A stretch of 64,000 nucleotides of DNA from NCBI RefSeq assembly GCF_001951155.1, contig NZ_CP016359.1, positions 2,628,001-2,692,000 of the forward strand, read 5' to 3'. This stretch comes from Christiangramia flava JLT2011 (lineage in GTDB: Bacteria; Bacteroidota; Bacteroidia; Flavobacteriales; Flavobacteriaceae). A program made the translations under genes and the position numbers. Positions 18,188 through 27,856 of the stretch are shown in pieces. Numbering within the stretch: the stretch's first letter is position 1; every line of letters starts with the position of its first letter. The notes under the pieces are model-generated. The model was not told the origin of the DNA. It ran no database searches and saw nothing but the letters and a program-made list of their open reading frames with translations.

Positions 18188-18880
18188 TTGGAAAGAAAAT
18201 TTTTAGTGACCGGCGATGGATCGGTAACCATACATTTACCAGAATGGAACGAGCAGTATCACTCCAAACATGGAGCGGTACAGGAGGCTGAGCATGTTTT
18301 TCTTCAAGCAGGTCTGGATTTTTACCTGGAACAAACCAACCGGAAAATGCCGGTGCATATCCTGGAAATTGGCTTCGGAACAGGGCTTAACGCATTCCTG
18401 AGCCTCGTTAAAGCAGCTGCGGAAGAAATCGGCATCGTCTATACCGGGGTGGAAGCCTATCCTGTAAGATTGGAGGAGATCACCCAGCTCAATTACCCGA
18501 AAATTGCCAAAGCGGAAGCTTTTTCTGAAGCATTTGAAAAAATGCACGGGGTAGCTTGGGAGCAACTTCACGAAATAAGACCTGGTTTCACTCTAAAAAA
18601 ACAACAGAAGAAATTCAGCAGTATTAAAGATGAACAGGCTTACGACTTGATCTATTTTGATGCATTTGGCGCACGTGTTCAACCAGAACTATGGACAGAG
18701 GAAATTTTTCAGCTGATGTTCCAGTCGTTAAAAGAATACGGAGTGCTCGTGACCTACGCGGCGAAAGGAAGCGTTCGGCGGGCCATGCTGGCGGCAGGCT
18801 TTCAGGTGGAGAAACTTCCTGGCCCTCCTGGGAAAAGGGAAATGTTAAGGGCTGTTAAAATTCCGGGAAAAGCCAGTTAA
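18188..18880 (+). CDS. mnmD: tRNA 5-methylaminomethyl-2-thiouridine methyltransferase
   Basis: This 230-residue protein is the stand-alone methyltransferase (MnmD) corresponding to the N-terminal half of E. coli MnmC. It completes mnm5s2U at wobble position 34 using SAM. The SAM motif LEIGFGTGLNAFLS lies near residue 58, and YDLIYFDAFGARVQPELWTEE near residue 155 carries the DAF motif. The C-terminal oxidase half of MnmC is absent, as in other Bacteroidota. The start is a TTG at 18188, directly after the DUF4920 stop. Confidence 0.9.
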   Translation: MERKFLVTGDGSVTIHLPEWNEQYHSKHGAVQEAEHVFLQAGLDFYLEQTNRKMPVHILEIGFGTGLNAFLSLVKAAAEEIGIVYTGVEAYPVRLEEITQLNYPKIAKAEAFSEAFEKMHGVAWEQLHEIRPGFTLKKQQKKFSSIKDEQAYDLIYFDAFGARVQPELWTEEIFQLMFQSLKEYGVLVTYAAKGSVRRAMLAAGFQVEKLPGPPGKREMLRAVKIPGKAS

Positions 18881-18937
18881 ACAGGTGATAATGTTTCTGC
18901 TGGTCTCAGAATCTTCAGTACCTTAAAAGAAAAAAAT

Positions 18938-19843
18938 ATGCGGGTATTGATTACAGGAGCTACCGGTATGGTTGGGTCGAGGCTCTCCGATTTATGCCTA
19001 GAAAAAGGGATGGAGGTCCATTACCTAACGACCGGTAAATCGAAGATTCAGAAGAAGGAAAATTACAAAGGTTTTTACTGGAATCCTGACGCTGGGGAAA
19101 TCGAGGCTGGATGCCTTGAAGGCGTCAATACGATTGTGCACCTTGCCGGGGCGAGTATCGCCGAGCCATGGACGTCTTCTTACAAGAAACAGATCATTAA
19201 AAGTAGGGTGGCAACCGCTAACCTTCTTTTCGAAACACTGGAAAAACAGGAAAACGAGGTAGAGAATTTCATTTCTGCCAGTGCTATTGGTGTCTATCCC
19301 AGTTCCCTTCAAAAATTATATTTTGAAGATGATGCGGCAGTAGCCGATAATTTTGTGGGAGAAGTGGTGCGAAAATGGGAGGCAGCGGCAGACCAATTTG
19401 AAAAGATTGGCCTGGATGTCGCTAAAATCAGGATCGGGCTCGTCCTGGCCGAAGAAGGCGGTATGCTGGAAAAGATCAAAAAACCGATCAGTCTCAATAT
19501 GGGAGCGGCTCTGGGAAGTGGTAAGCAATGGCAGTCTTGGATACATGTAGAAGACCTCGCGGGAATTTTCCTTTTTGCCATTCAGAATCACCTGAGCGGG
19601 ACTTTTAATGCGGTCGCGCCTAATCCCGTGACCAATAAAGAACTTACCAAAGAACTGGCGAAGCAAATGGGCAAAAGTATCTGGTTGCCAAATGTGCCAA
19701 AATTTGCACTGAAAACACTGCTGGGAGAAATGTCGCAGATTGTACTTTCCAGTCAGTTAGTAAGCTGTAAGAAAATAGACAGCGCTGGTTACAATTTCAA
19801 ATATCACCAGCTTTCCAGGGCGCTGGCCGATCTGACAGATTAA
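18938..19843 (+). CDS. TIGR01777/YfcH-type NAD(P)-binding epimerase-like protein
   Basis: This 301-residue extended short-chain dehydrogenase begins with the Rossmann motif LITGATGMVGSRL (residues 4-16). It has NTIVHLAGASIAEPWTSSYKKQI, which defines the TIGR01777 (YfcH/SDR39U1) group, and a C-terminal DUF1731-like tail. Members bind NADP(H); the substrate is unknown. It starts 57 bases after mnmD and ends before a strong terminator. Confidence 0.9.
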   Translation: MRVLITGATGMVGSRLSDLCLEKGMEVHYLTTGKSKIQKKENYKGFYWNPDAGEIEAGCLEGVNTIVHLAGASIAEPWTSSYKKQIIKSRVATANLLFETLEKQENEVENFISASAIGVYPSSLQKLYFEDDAAVADNFVGEVVRKWEAAADQFEKIGLDVAKIRIGLVLAEEGGMLEKIKKPISLNMGAALGSGKQWQSWIHVEDLAGIFLFAIQNHLSGTFNAVAPNPVTNKELTKELAKQMGKSIWLPNVPKFALKTLLGEMSQIVLSSQLVSCKKIDSAGYNFKYHQLSRALADLTD

Positions 19844-19852
19844 TTAAAAAAT

Positions 19853-19885
19853 AAAAAAAGCTGCCAAAACTGGCAGCTTTCTTAT
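19853..19885. terminator. Bidirectional terminator
   Basis: AAGCTGCCA and TGGCAGCTT flank a four-base loop, with an A run before and a T-rich tail after. It lies between the convergent epimerase and YceI genes. Confidence 0.8.
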
Positions 19886-19908
19886 TAATATTCAAATTAT
19901 GGCTTGGC

Positions 19909-20580
19909 TTATGCTTTTTTAGCTTTCAGATCGATCTTTAGCTGAATGTCGTCATAAACAAAGTTATCTTTAAGACCTTCGAATACTGATTTTGATCCGT
20001 AATTCACATTCCATTTTGTACGGTCTATAGTGAACTCCTCACTCGTAAGAGTCATCATATCACCTTCCTGAGAAATGCTTACCGGGAATGAGATATTCTT
20101 GGTTTCTTCTCTAATGGTCAGGTTACCTTCTAGTAAGGTCTTCCCATCTTCACTTTTAGAAGTTCCGGTCACTTCAAATTTAGCAGTAGGGAATTTCTTT
20201 ACATTAAAGAAATCATCTTGTTTTTCATCAACAGTACCTTTAAGGTGAGCTTCAAGATTCGCTTTCTGATCTCCTTCAAGATCGGTCACCTCGATGCTGT
20301 TCATGTCAATAGTAAAGTTTCCGCTAAGAACTGCTGAATCGTTTACGGTAAAGTTCCCTTCAGAAACTTTGATCGTTCCCATGTGGCTTCCCGTAGGTTT
20401 TTCACCTTCCCATTCGATAACTGTGGCTGAAGAATCTACGCTAAAAGTAGTTCCCTGCTCTTCTGAAGCCATTGCTACTTCCTGAGCATCTTCTGGCTGG
20501 GTTTCATTCGATTTATCGTTCTTACAGGCTGTAAATGCCACGGCGCTAACCAATAGCGCGTTCAAAACAATTTTTTTCAT
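19909..20580 (-). CDS. YceI family lipoprotein
   Basis: This 223-residue protein has a lipoprotein signal (ALLVSAVAFTAC) and an acidic linker. The body is a YceI-like lipocalin-type barrel: SATVIEWEGEKPTGSHMGTIKVSEG near residue 52, then a C-terminal FTIDRTKWNVNYGSKSVFEG segment. YceI proteins bind isoprenoid or other hydrophobic ligands in the envelope. The exact ligand is unknown. It is divergent from grpE. Confidence 0.9.
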   Translation of the reverse strand: MKKIVLNALLVSAVAFTACKNDKSNETQPEDAQEVAMASEEQGTTFSVDSSATVIEWEGEKPTGSHMGTIKVSEGNFTVNDSAVLSGNFTIDMNSIEVTDLEGDQKANLEAHLKGTVDEKQDDFFNVKKFPTAKFEVTGTSKSEDGKTLLEGNLTIREETKNISFPVSISQEGDMMTLTSEEFTIDRTKWNVNYGSKSVFEGLKDNFVYDDIQLKIDLKAKKA

Positions 20581-20730
20581 AGTAGTTTTTTTAAATGAAC
20601 TGCAAAAGTAATTTTTCTGAAATAAGATGATGTAAAAGAAATATTAAAAAAGTTTGTGACATTTTGACATTTCGATTTAATTGGCAGCGAATTTGACCAC
20701 ATACGGCTGAAAAAGAAATTTTTGAAGCAT

Positions 20731-21318
20731 ATGAGTCGAAAAGAAAATAACGCACAGCACAATAAAGAAGTGAAAGATCAGGTGGAAGAAAACCTGAATG
20801 ATGCCATTGAAGAAGTGGAGCAGCTTGATGATCAGGAAAATGAGCAGGCTGAAGAATCTGCAGAAGCCAGCCAGGAAGAAAAACTGAAGCAGGATCTGGA
20901 AAAGGAAAAGGACAAATTTCTTCGTCTTTTTGCGGAATTTGAGAATTACAAACGCCGAACTTCTAAAGAGCGTTTGGAACTGTTCAAAACTGCCAATCAG
21001 GAAGTACTGACAGCTATGCTGCCGGTAATGGATGATTTTGACAGGGCTATGAATGAATTGAAGAAATCAGCCGACAAGGATTTGCTGCAGGGAGTAGGGC
21101 TTATTCACAACAAATTACGCGAAACTCTTAAAAATAAAGGTTTAGAGCGTATGACCGTAGAGCAGGGAGATGCCTTTGATTCAGAAATTCACGAGGCCGT
21201 CACGCAAATTCCAGCTCCTTCAGATAAATTGAAAGGCAAGATCGTAGACGTCATTGAGCCTGGTTATAAGCTTGGAGAACGTATTATTCGTTACCCGAAA
21301 GTGGTTACCGGCCAGTAA
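20731..21318 (+). CDS. grpE: GrpE nucleotide exchange factor
   Basis: The ATG at 20731 is preferred over the upstream TTG. The ~195-residue protein has a long acidic coiled coil (about residues 10-75) and the GrpE core: LFAEFENYKRRTSKERLELF, LLQGVGLIHNKLRETLKNKGLE, and the C-terminal VIEPGYKLGERIIRYPKVVTG beta domain. It releases ADP from DnaK. dnaJ follows after 29 bases, so the two are one heat-shock operon; dnaK is not in the window. Confidence 0.96.
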   Translation: MSRKENNAQHNKEVKDQVEENLNDAIEEVEQLDDQENEQAEESAEASQEEKLKQDLEKEKDKFLRLFAEFENYKRRTSKERLELFKTANQEVLTAMLPVMDDFDRAMNELKKSADKDLLQGVGLIHNKLRETLKNKGLERMTVEQGDAFDSEIHEAVTQIPAPSDKLKGKIVDVIEPGYKLGERIIRYPKVVTGQ

Positions 21319-21347
21319 AAAGTTTTACAAATTCGTAAAAACCAGAC

Positions 21348-22463
21348 ATGAAAGAAGATTATTACGAAATATTAGGTGTAAGTAAGAACGCTTCAGCGGC
21401 TGAAATTAAAAAGGCGTATCGCAAGATGGCTTTGAAATATCACCCGGATAAAAATCCAGGAGATGCCAAAGCCGAGGATATGTTTAAAAAATCTGCGGAA
21501 GCTTATGAAGTTTTAGGAAACGAGCAGAAACGAGCCAAATATGATCGTTTTGGTCATCAGGCCTTTGAAGGCGGTGGCTTCGGCGGTGGCGGAGGTATGA
21601 ATATGGAAGATATCTTCAGCCAGTTTGGTGATATTTTTGGCGGCGGCTTTGGTGGCGGCTTCTCCGGTTTTGGAGGATTTGGCGGTGGCCAGCGTCGTGC
21701 AAAAGGTAGCAATCTGCGCATTCGTGTAAGTCTTACGCTGGAAGAAATTGCCAATGGTGCCGAGAAAAAGATCAAAGTAAAGAGAAAGGTACAGGCTCCG
21801 GGTACCACTTACAAAACCTGTTCTACCTGTAACGGTACCGGGCAGGTAACCCGTGTCACCAATACTATTTTAGGGCGAATGCAAACTGCCTCGCCATGTA
21901 CCACGTGTAGCGGTTCCGGGCAGATTATTGATAAAAAGCCGGATAATGCCGATGCTCAGGGGCTAATTCAGAAAGAAGAAACCGTTTCGATCAAGATCCC
22001 TGCTGGAGTAGAAGATGGCATGCAGCTTAAAGTTTCCGGAAAAGGAAACGAAGCTCCCGGAAACGGGATTCCGGGAGATCTGCTGGTGGCGATCGAGGAA
22101 AAAGAACATCCAAGCCTTCAAAGAGAAGGTGATAACCTGCACTATGATCTGTACATCAGCTATTCTGAGGCAGCGCTGGGGACTTCCAAAGAAATTGATA
22201 CCGTGACCGGAAAGGTGCGCATCAAGATCGAAGAAGGTGTACAGTCAGGTAAAATACTGCGTTTGAGAGGAAAGGGAATTTCCAGTTTGAACGGATATGG
22301 AAAAGGAGATTTATTGGTGCACGTCAATGTTTGGACACCAAAAACACTTTCAAAAGAACAAAAAGAATTTTTCGAGAAAATGGCTAATGACGAGAACTTT
22401 CAGCCGAATCCGGAGAAAAGTGACAAATCGTTCTTTGAAAAAGTTAAAGATATGTTTTCTTAA
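21348..22463 (+). CDS. dnaJ: Chaperone DnaJ with a reduced zinc-finger domain
   Basis: This 371-residue J-protein has an N-terminal J domain (HPD in [10 protein letters not shown] near residue 33), a Gly/Phe linker (about 75-115) and two C-terminal substrate domains. It passes unfolded clients to DnaK and stimulates its ATPase. Only two CxxCxGxG motifs are present, CSTCNGTG (about 157) and CTTCSGSG (about 184), instead of the usual four. They correspond to the middle pair (zinc centre II of E. coli). The outer pair is lost, which also shortens the region. Confidence 0.95.
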   Translation: MKEDYYEILGVSKNASAAEIKKAYRKMALKYHPDKNPGDAKAEDMFKKSAEAYEVLGNEQKRAKYDRFGHQAFEGGGFGGGGGMNMEDIFSQFGDIFGGGFGGGFSGFGGFGGGQRRAKGSNLRIRVSLTLEEIANGAEKKIKVKRKVQAPGTTYKTCSTCNGTGQVTRVTNTILGRMQTASPCTTCSGSGQIIDKKPDNADAQGLIQKEETVSIKIPAGVEDGMQLKVSGKGNEAPGNGIPGDLLVAIEEKEHPSLQREGDNLHYDLYISYSEAALGTSKEIDTVTGKVRIKIEEGVQSGKILRLRGKGISSLNGYGKGDLLVHVNVWTPKTLSKEQKEFFEKMANDENFQPNPEKSDKSFFEKVKDMFS

Positions 22464-22548
22464 AAACCCAATTTTAAGATAATTTTTATATATTTGACTA
22501 TCGCTAAGTCTTTTAGTGATAATTTTTCTTTTTCATAGCAATTTTTTT

Positions 22549-22578
22549 CCCATCCTTAATCCTTTTAAGGGTGGGTTT
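22549..22578 (+). terminator. Intrinsic terminator after dnaJ
   Basis: CCCATCCTTA pairs with TAAGGGTGGG (one G-T pair), followed by TTTTG and a T-rich stretch. It closes the grpE-dnaJ operon. Confidence 0.7.
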
Positions 22579-22673
22579 TGTGTTTTTAGCGGGTTTGTGC
22601 TTTCTGAATTTTGCCCTTTTCGGAAGGCGTTCTTTCGTGTTTTAGCTATCTTTATCACCACTTAAAAAGCTTT

Positions 22674-23603
22674 ATGGAAAATCTTTTGGTTGCAGAAAAT
22701 ATCTATAAGAGATTTGGAGATTTTACTGCACTCAACAACGTTTCAATCAATATTCCGAAGCAGAGTATCTTCGGACTTTTAGGCCCAAACGGAGCCGGTA
22801 AAACCACTTTCCTCAGAATCATTAACCAGATCACCATGCCAGACGAAGGCCGGGTCTTTCTGGATGGAAAGCCGCTTCATCCTAACGATATTGTGCATAT
22901 TGGCTACCTGCCGGAAGAGCGCGGGTTGTATAAATCCATGAAAGTTGGGGAGCAGGCCATGTACCTGGCACGATTAAAAGGTTTGAGCCGCAGTGAAGCT
23001 AAAGAGAGGCTCGAATACTGGTTTAAACGGCTGGGTATCGAAGGCTGGTGGAACAAAAAGATACAGGAGCTTTCCAAAGGAATGGCGCAGAAAGTACAAT
23101 TTGTCATTACAGTACTGCACCGCCCAAAATTGTTGATTTTCGATGAGCCTTTCAGTGGGTTTGATCCTGTGAATGCGAATATCATTCGGGATGAAATCCT
23201 TCAGTTGAAAGAAGAAGGTGCGACCATTGTTTTTTCCACTCACCGTATGGAAAGCGTGGAGGAACTCTGTGATTATATCGCACTGATTCACAAATCGAAT
23301 AAATTACTGGACGGGAAGGTGATCGATATCAAGAAAGCATATAAATCGAACACCTTTGAAGTTGGTTTGTCTACTCCGCAGGAAGAAATTTTGCGACAGG
23401 AACTTCAGGAGAAATTTGACATCGGTCCTGCTAGTTTCAAGAGTATCAACGACGATCTGAAACTTCGAATCCATCTCCCTGAAACACATTCTTCCAACGA
23501 CCTGATCCAGTACCTGGCAAGTCGAGCGCAGATCAATCATTTTGTGGAAGTGATCCCATCGGTTCACGATATTTTCATTAAAACCGTTACCCAGAATGCG
23601 TAA
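22674..23603 (+). CDS. ABC transporter ATP-binding protein (NatA-like)
   Basis: The ATG at 22674 starts at the first conserved strand (MENLLVAENIYKRFGDFTAL) and is preferred over the upstream in-frame ATG. The ~309-residue ATPase has Walker A GPNGAGKTT, the Q-loop, the signature LSKGMAQKVQF and Walker B LLIFDEPFSGFDP. The C-terminal extension (DUF4162-like) is typical of NatA/drug or sodium exporters. The permease gene follows with an eight-base overlap. The substrate (Na+, drug or peptide) is not known. Confidence 0.92.
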   Translation: MENLLVAENIYKRFGDFTALNNVSINIPKQSIFGLLGPNGAGKTTFLRIINQITMPDEGRVFLDGKPLHPNDIVHIGYLPEERGLYKSMKVGEQAMYLARLKGLSRSEAKERLEYWFKRLGIEGWWNKKIQELSKGMAQKVQFVITVLHRPKLLIFDEPFSGFDPVNANIIRDEILQLKEEGATIVFSTHRMESVEELCDYIALIHKSNKLLDGKVIDIKKAYKSNTFEVGLSTPQEEILRQELQEKFDIGPASFKSINDDLKLRIHLPETHSSNDLIQYLASRAQINHFVEVIPSVHDIFIKTVTQNA

Positions 23604-24894
23604 TTTATCACTCATCATACAACGAGAATACCTGGCAAGGGTACGAAACAAAACCTTCATCATCATGACCTTTTTGAGTCCGCTGATTTTTGTAGGGATG
23701 ATCATGCTGATCGCATATCTGAGCATGCTGAACAGTACCGAGCAGAAGATCATCGGGATACATGACGAAACCGGCCTTTTTTCTTCGGAATTTAAGGATG
23801 GGGAACAGGTTCAGTACCTGGATTATTCCGAAGAATCTCTCGAGCAGGCCCGTAAGGAAGTACTGGACAGCGAGTATTTCGGGCTTATCCATATCGGGAA
23901 AATGGAAGCCGGGGATGCCAGGCCGTCGGAAATTGAATTCTTCGGAAAAGAAACGCCTGGCTTTGGAACGGTGGAAAATATTGAAAAAACGATATCCGAC
24001 AGGCTTACGCGAGAACAGCTAATCCGGAAAGGAATTGATGTGTCTGAAATTGATAAGGCACGTACAAAAGTGGATATTTCCATTCAGAATTTTTCAGGGG
24101 AACGCAGCTCGAAAATGGCCAATTACATTAAGATGTTTTTCGGCGGCGCTGCCGGTTACCTTTTGATGATGTTCATTATCATCTATGGAAATATGGTGAT
24201 GCGAAGCGTGATCGAGGAAAAGACCAACCGCATTATTGAAATCATCGTATCATCGGTAAAACCTTTCCAGTTGCTACTCGGGAAGGTGACTGGGACATCT
24301 CTTGCCGGGGTTACGCAATTCACGATCTGGATCATCCTGGGCGCCGTGCTGCTTTTCGGGATAAGTTCATTTTTAGGAATTGATCCCGCAACGGTACAGA
24401 CACCTGCGAGCGAAATGGTGAAGACCGCGCCACAACCGGAGATCAATCAATTGGTCGTGGAAATCTTAAAACTGCCCTATGCCAGCCTGCTCAGTTTCTT
24501 TATCATTTATTTTGTTGGGGGCTACTTCCTGTACAGTTCGATCTATGCTGCCATTGGGGCAGCGGTAGACAGCGAAACTGATACCCAGCAATTCATGTTC
24601 CCGATTATACTTCCGCTGGTTTTGGGAATTTATGTAGGTTTCTTTTCAGTAGTTGAAAATCCTCATGGCACCGTTTCTACCATTTTTTCTATCTTCCCCT
24701 TAACTTCACCCATCGTGATGCTGATGCGCATTCCCTTCGGCGTGCCGTGGTATGAAATTCTGGCTTCCGTAGTGGTACTGCTGGGAACTATATTTGGAGT
24801 TTTATGGATTTCTGCCAAAATTTACAGGGTGGGAATCCTGATGTACGGAAAAAAACCAACGTATAAGGAAATTTTCAAATGGCTTAAATATTAA
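23596..24894 (+). CDS. ABC-2 type permease (NatB-like)
   Basis: This 432-residue permease has one N-terminal membrane helix (TFLSPLIFVGMIMLIAYLSM), a large extracytoplasmic domain (about 45-175), then five or six helices. GNMVMRSVIEEKTNRIIEIIVSSVKP is the ABC2 motif of NatB/YhaP-type permeases. It pairs with the ATPase ending eight bases inside it. An MscS channel gene starts two bases after it, so all three likely share one transcript. Confidence 0.92.
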   Translation: MRNLSLIIQREYLARVRNKTFIIMTFLSPLIFVGMIMLIAYLSMLNSTEQKIIGIHDETGLFSSEFKDGEQVQYLDYSEESLEQARKEVLDSEYFGLIHIGKMEAGDARPSEIEFFGKETPGFGTVENIEKTISDRLTREQLIRKGIDVSEIDKARTKVDISIQNFSGERSSKMANYIKMFFGGAAGYLLMMFIIIYGNMVMRSVIEEKTNRIIEIIVSSVKPFQLLLGKVTGTSLAGVTQFTIWIILGAVLLFGISSFLGIDPATVQTPASEMVKTAPQPEINQLVVEILKLPYASLLSFFIIYFVGGYFLYSSIYAAIGAAVDSETDTQQFMFPIILPLVLGIYVGFFSVVENPHGTVSTIFSIFPLTSPIVMLMRIPFGVPWYEILASVVVLLGTIFGVLWISAKIYRVGILMYGKKPTYKEIFKWLKY

Positions 24895-24896
24895 GA

Positions 24897-25814
24897 ATGC
24901 AGGAGAACGCGCAGGAAAAAGTCAAGGAGGTCATCGAACAGGATATCTGGGGAACCATCAAGGATATCTGGGAATTTGGCTATAAAATTCCGATTGGTGG
25001 CGAAACCATCAATATTTCAGTAGGAATGATCGTGCTGGTCATTCTGGCTTTCGTGGTGACCAGTGTGGTTCTTCGGCTTATTCGTTCGTTCATAACTTCC
25101 AAGCTGCTGGAGGAAGACAAGCTGAAGTTCATCAGCGTCTTTAAATTCATCAAATATTTCGTGTATCTCGCGGTGATCCTGATCACGCTAAGTTCAGCAG
25201 GAATCGATGTAACGATCTTACTAACGGCATCTGCCGCACTTTTCGTAGGTATTGGTCTGGCGTTGCAGGAACTTTTCCAGGACGTGATCGGCGGGGTTTT
25301 TATCATTCTTGATAAATCACTTCTGGTAGGCGATATTATCGAAATGGAAGGTCGTGTGGCCCGTGTTTTCGAGATCAAACTGCGTACGACCCGGGCACTA
25401 ACCCGTGATGATAAGGTCATGATCATTCCCAATCATAAATTCATCAGTGACACGGTATTCAATTACACGCAAAATCATAAGACCACCAGGGAATCGGTTA
25501 GAGTGGGTGTGGCCTACGGAAGCGATGTAGAACGCGTGCGGGAAGTGTTGCTGGAATGCGCCCGGGAGCAGAAAAACATCCTTAAAAAACCCGAACCTTT
25601 CGTATTATTTGAAGATTTTGGAGATTCGGCACTGTTGTTCGGTTTGCATTTTTATGTGTCAGACAGTTTTGTGGATCCCAAGACGAAAAGTGAAATCAGG
25701 TTCAGGATCGACCAGAAATTCAGGTTGAACAATATCACCATTCCTTTCCCTCAAAGAGATGTGCATCTTTTTTATCCTCCCGGTGCCGCTCCGGAAAAGC
25801 CTAAAAACGAATAA
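24897..25814 (+). CDS. Small-conductance mechanosensitive channel (MscS family)
   Basis: This 305-residue channel has an N-terminal amphipathic region and three hydrophobic helices (about residues 40-125). The pore helix AALFVGIGLALQELFQDVIGG is followed by the MscS beta domain (LLVGDIIEMEGRVARVFEIKLRTT) and VMIIPNHKFISDTVFNY. It opens under membrane tension to release solutes. It is tightly spaced after the NatAB-like pair. Confidence 0.93.
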   Translation: MQENAQEKVKEVIEQDIWGTIKDIWEFGYKIPIGGETINISVGMIVLVILAFVVTSVVLRLIRSFITSKLLEEDKLKFISVFKFIKYFVYLAVILITLSSAGIDVTILLTASAALFVGIGLALQELFQDVIGGVFIILDKSLLVGDIIEMEGRVARVFEIKLRTTRALTRDDKVMIIPNHKFISDTVFNYTQNHKTTRESVRVGVAYGSDVERVREVLLECAREQKNILKKPEPFVLFEDFGDSALLFGLHFYVSDSFVDPKTKSEIRFRIDQKFRLNNITIPFPQRDVHLFYPPGAAPEKPKNE

Positions 25815-25949
25815 GATTTTCAGTGAAAGATTAAACAATTGTTGGGGCTACTTTAAGACCCGGTTTAAATTGAAATTATTGTAGTACTTTAATCGAAAGT
25901 TGAAAAGGCAGTGAATTTGCCGTTTTTCCGACTGAAATGCACAAAAAGA

Positions 25950-27116
25950 ATGGCTAAGATATTATTGATTGAAGACGAGGCTTCGATTCGAAGGGTCCTC
26001 GTTAAAATACTTTCCGAAGAAAATAAAGATTATGAAGTGGTGGAGGCCGAAGATGGTCTTGCCGGCATGGAGCGTATCAAAAATGAAGATTTTGACCTGG
26101 TTCTTTGCGACATCAAAATGCCGAAAATGGATGGCGTTGAGGTATTGGAAGCGACCAAAAAGATCAAACCTGATGTGCCTATGGTGATGATCTCTGGTCA
26201 CGGAGACCTGGATACTGCGGTGAATACCATGAAAATTGGCGCTTTCGATTATATTTCCAAACCGCCAGATCTCAACAGGCTGTTGAATACTGTTCGCAAT
26301 GCACTCGACCGTAAGGAACTGGTAGCCGAAAATACCCGCCTCAAGAAAAAAGTGAGCAAGAATTATGAGATGATCGGGGAATCTGAAGCCATTGTCCATA
26401 TCAAAGACATGATCGAAAAAGTGGCGCATACCGATGCCCGTGTACTGGTTACAGGACCCAACGGAACAGGAAAAGAGCTGGTGGCACACTGGCTGCACCA
26501 GAAAAGTGATCGCTCTAAAGGGCCAATGATCGAGGTAAACTGTGCGGCCATTCCTTCTGAATTGATCGAAAGTGAGCTTTTTGGTCACGTAAAAGGCGCA
26601 TTTACCTCGGCCAATAAAGATCGTGCTGGGAAATTTGAGGCGGCCAATAAAGGAACGATTTTCCTGGATGAGATTGGCGATATGAGCCTATCTGCACAGG
26701 CGAAAGTGTTACGCGCGCTTCAGGAGAACCGAATTTCCAGGGTTGGAAGCGACAAGGATATCAAAATAGATGTACGGGTGATCGCTGCAACCAATAAAGA
26801 CCTGAAAAAAGAAATCGAAGACAATAATTTTCGGGAAGACCTGTATCACCGCCTTGCGGTAATTCTTATTGAAGTTCCGGCGCTGAAGGAGCGTAAAGAA
26901 GATATCCCTTTGCTGGTGGATCACTTCAGTAAAAAGATCGCGCAGGAGCAGGGCATCAACGAAAAGCAATTCACGAAAGAGGCTATTGATAAGCTCCAGG
27001 AAAGTGAATGGCGAGGAAATGTTCGCGAACTTCGGAATGTGGTGGAACGACTGATCATTCTTGGAGGTACGGAAATTACCGATGAAGACGTCGAATTGTT
27101 TGGAAGCCGATTCTAA
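25950..27116 (+). CDS. NtrC-family sigma-54 activator lacking a DNA-binding domain
   Basis: The ATG at 25950 begins at the receiver domain (MAKILLIEDEASIRRVL) and is preferred over the in-frame ATG at 25911. The 388-residue protein has a receiver domain with phospho-acceptor Asp54 (CDIKMPKMDG), then an AAA+ domain with Walker A GPNGTGKE, GAFTSA in place of the canonical GAFTGA loop, and Walker B GTIFLDEIGDM. It stops at VELFGSRF, just after the sensor II region, so the C-terminal Fis-type HTH is missing. It could act from solution, as HTH-less relatives do. No sensor kinase is adjacent. Confidence 0.9.
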   Translation: MAKILLIEDEASIRRVLVKILSEENKDYEVVEAEDGLAGMERIKNEDFDLVLCDIKMPKMDGVEVLEATKKIKPDVPMVMISGHGDLDTAVNTMKIGAFDYISKPPDLNRLLNTVRNALDRKELVAENTRLKKKVSKNYEMIGESEAIVHIKDMIEKVAHTDARVLVTGPNGTGKELVAHWLHQKSDRSKGPMIEVNCAAIPSELIESELFGHVKGAFTSANKDRAGKFEAANKGTIFLDEIGDMSLSAQAKVLRALQENRISRVGSDKDIKIDVRVIAATNKDLKKEIEDNNFREDLYHRLAVILIEVPALKERKEDIPLLVDHFSKKIAQEQGINEKQFTKEAIDKLQESEWRGNVRELRNVVERLIILGGTEITDEDVELFGSRF

Positions 27117-27139
27117 TTCAGAAGTTTAAAATAAATAAG

Positions 27140-27173
27140 AGAAAGCCAGGGCTGTTGTTCTGGCTTTTTATTT
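27140..27173 (+). terminator. Intrinsic terminator after the NtrC-like gene
   Basis: AGCCAG and CTGGCT flank a short loop, followed by TTTTTATTT. It overlaps the end of the convergent gene at 27168. Confidence 0.65.
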
Positions 27174-27779
27174 GGCATCTGCCGGCCGCTTGTTTTTCGC
27201 AGGATCGTATTTCAGGAAATACATGGTGTCTCCACTTGGATGATCCCATTCATGGAAAAGCTCAAATCCCACTCGCTGGTAAACGATAGCATTGGTTCTG
27301 CCACGTGTTTCAGCATACAGCGTAAGCCCCGTATCATGCGAAATCCGGAAAAATTCATCTTTCATTTCCTTACCAACCTGGGTCTCTGCGCCTCTCGATT
27401 CCTTTAAAATTCCCCAGAACCAGCAATACAGGTATTCTCCTTCCTGGGGTCGTTGGTTCTTGATGTAATTCTGGGTTTTCAGGATACCGATCGCATTTTT
27501 GATACCTGTTACGTTCACCACCAGTCCCAGCTGTTGCCAAAGATCCTTCCAGATATTGTTGTCTTTTTTGCTGGTTTTAAAGAGAATAGCGATGCCCATA
27601 CCGTTTTCTGAAATTATAAGCGCGTCTTTTTCAATGGCTTTTTCAACCATATGTCGCGCCAGATAGCGGTAACGGCGGTCTTCATTTTTACCTTTTCGAA
27701 CCACGTCTCTGGAAGAGGGGATCTCTTTGAGGAGCGTGGTGACTTTTGAAATGATTTCTTCTTTTTCGCGAATATCCAA
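27168..27779 (-). CDS. GNAT-like acetyltransferase-fold protein
   Basis: This 203-residue protein has the overall pattern of a GNAT fold: an N-terminal helical part, then ILFKTSKKDNNIWKDLWQQLG and a central EGEYLYCWFWGILKESRGAE strand-turn that resembles the acetyl-CoA-binding region. The C-terminal NAIVYQRVGFELFHEWDHPSGDTMYFLKYDP resembles the last GNAT strands. The function is not known and no partner is adjacent. It is divergent from the PPK2 gene. Confidence 0.65.
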   Translation of the reverse strand: MDIREKEEIISKVTTLLKEIPSSRDVVRKGKNEDRRYRYLARHMVEKAIEKDALIISENGMGIAILFKTSKKDNNIWKDLWQQLGLVVNVTGIKNAIGILKTQNYIKNQRPQEGEYLYCWFWGILKESRGAETQVGKEMKDEFFRISHDTGLTLYAETRGRTNAIVYQRVGFELFHEWDHPSGDTMYFLKYDPAKNKRPADAK

Positions 27780-27856
27780 TGCTGATCGTGTTTGCTGCGA
27801 AGATAAAAAAATTAATCTGTTAAATATTCTATCTTTAAGGAGTCAAATTTTGTGTT

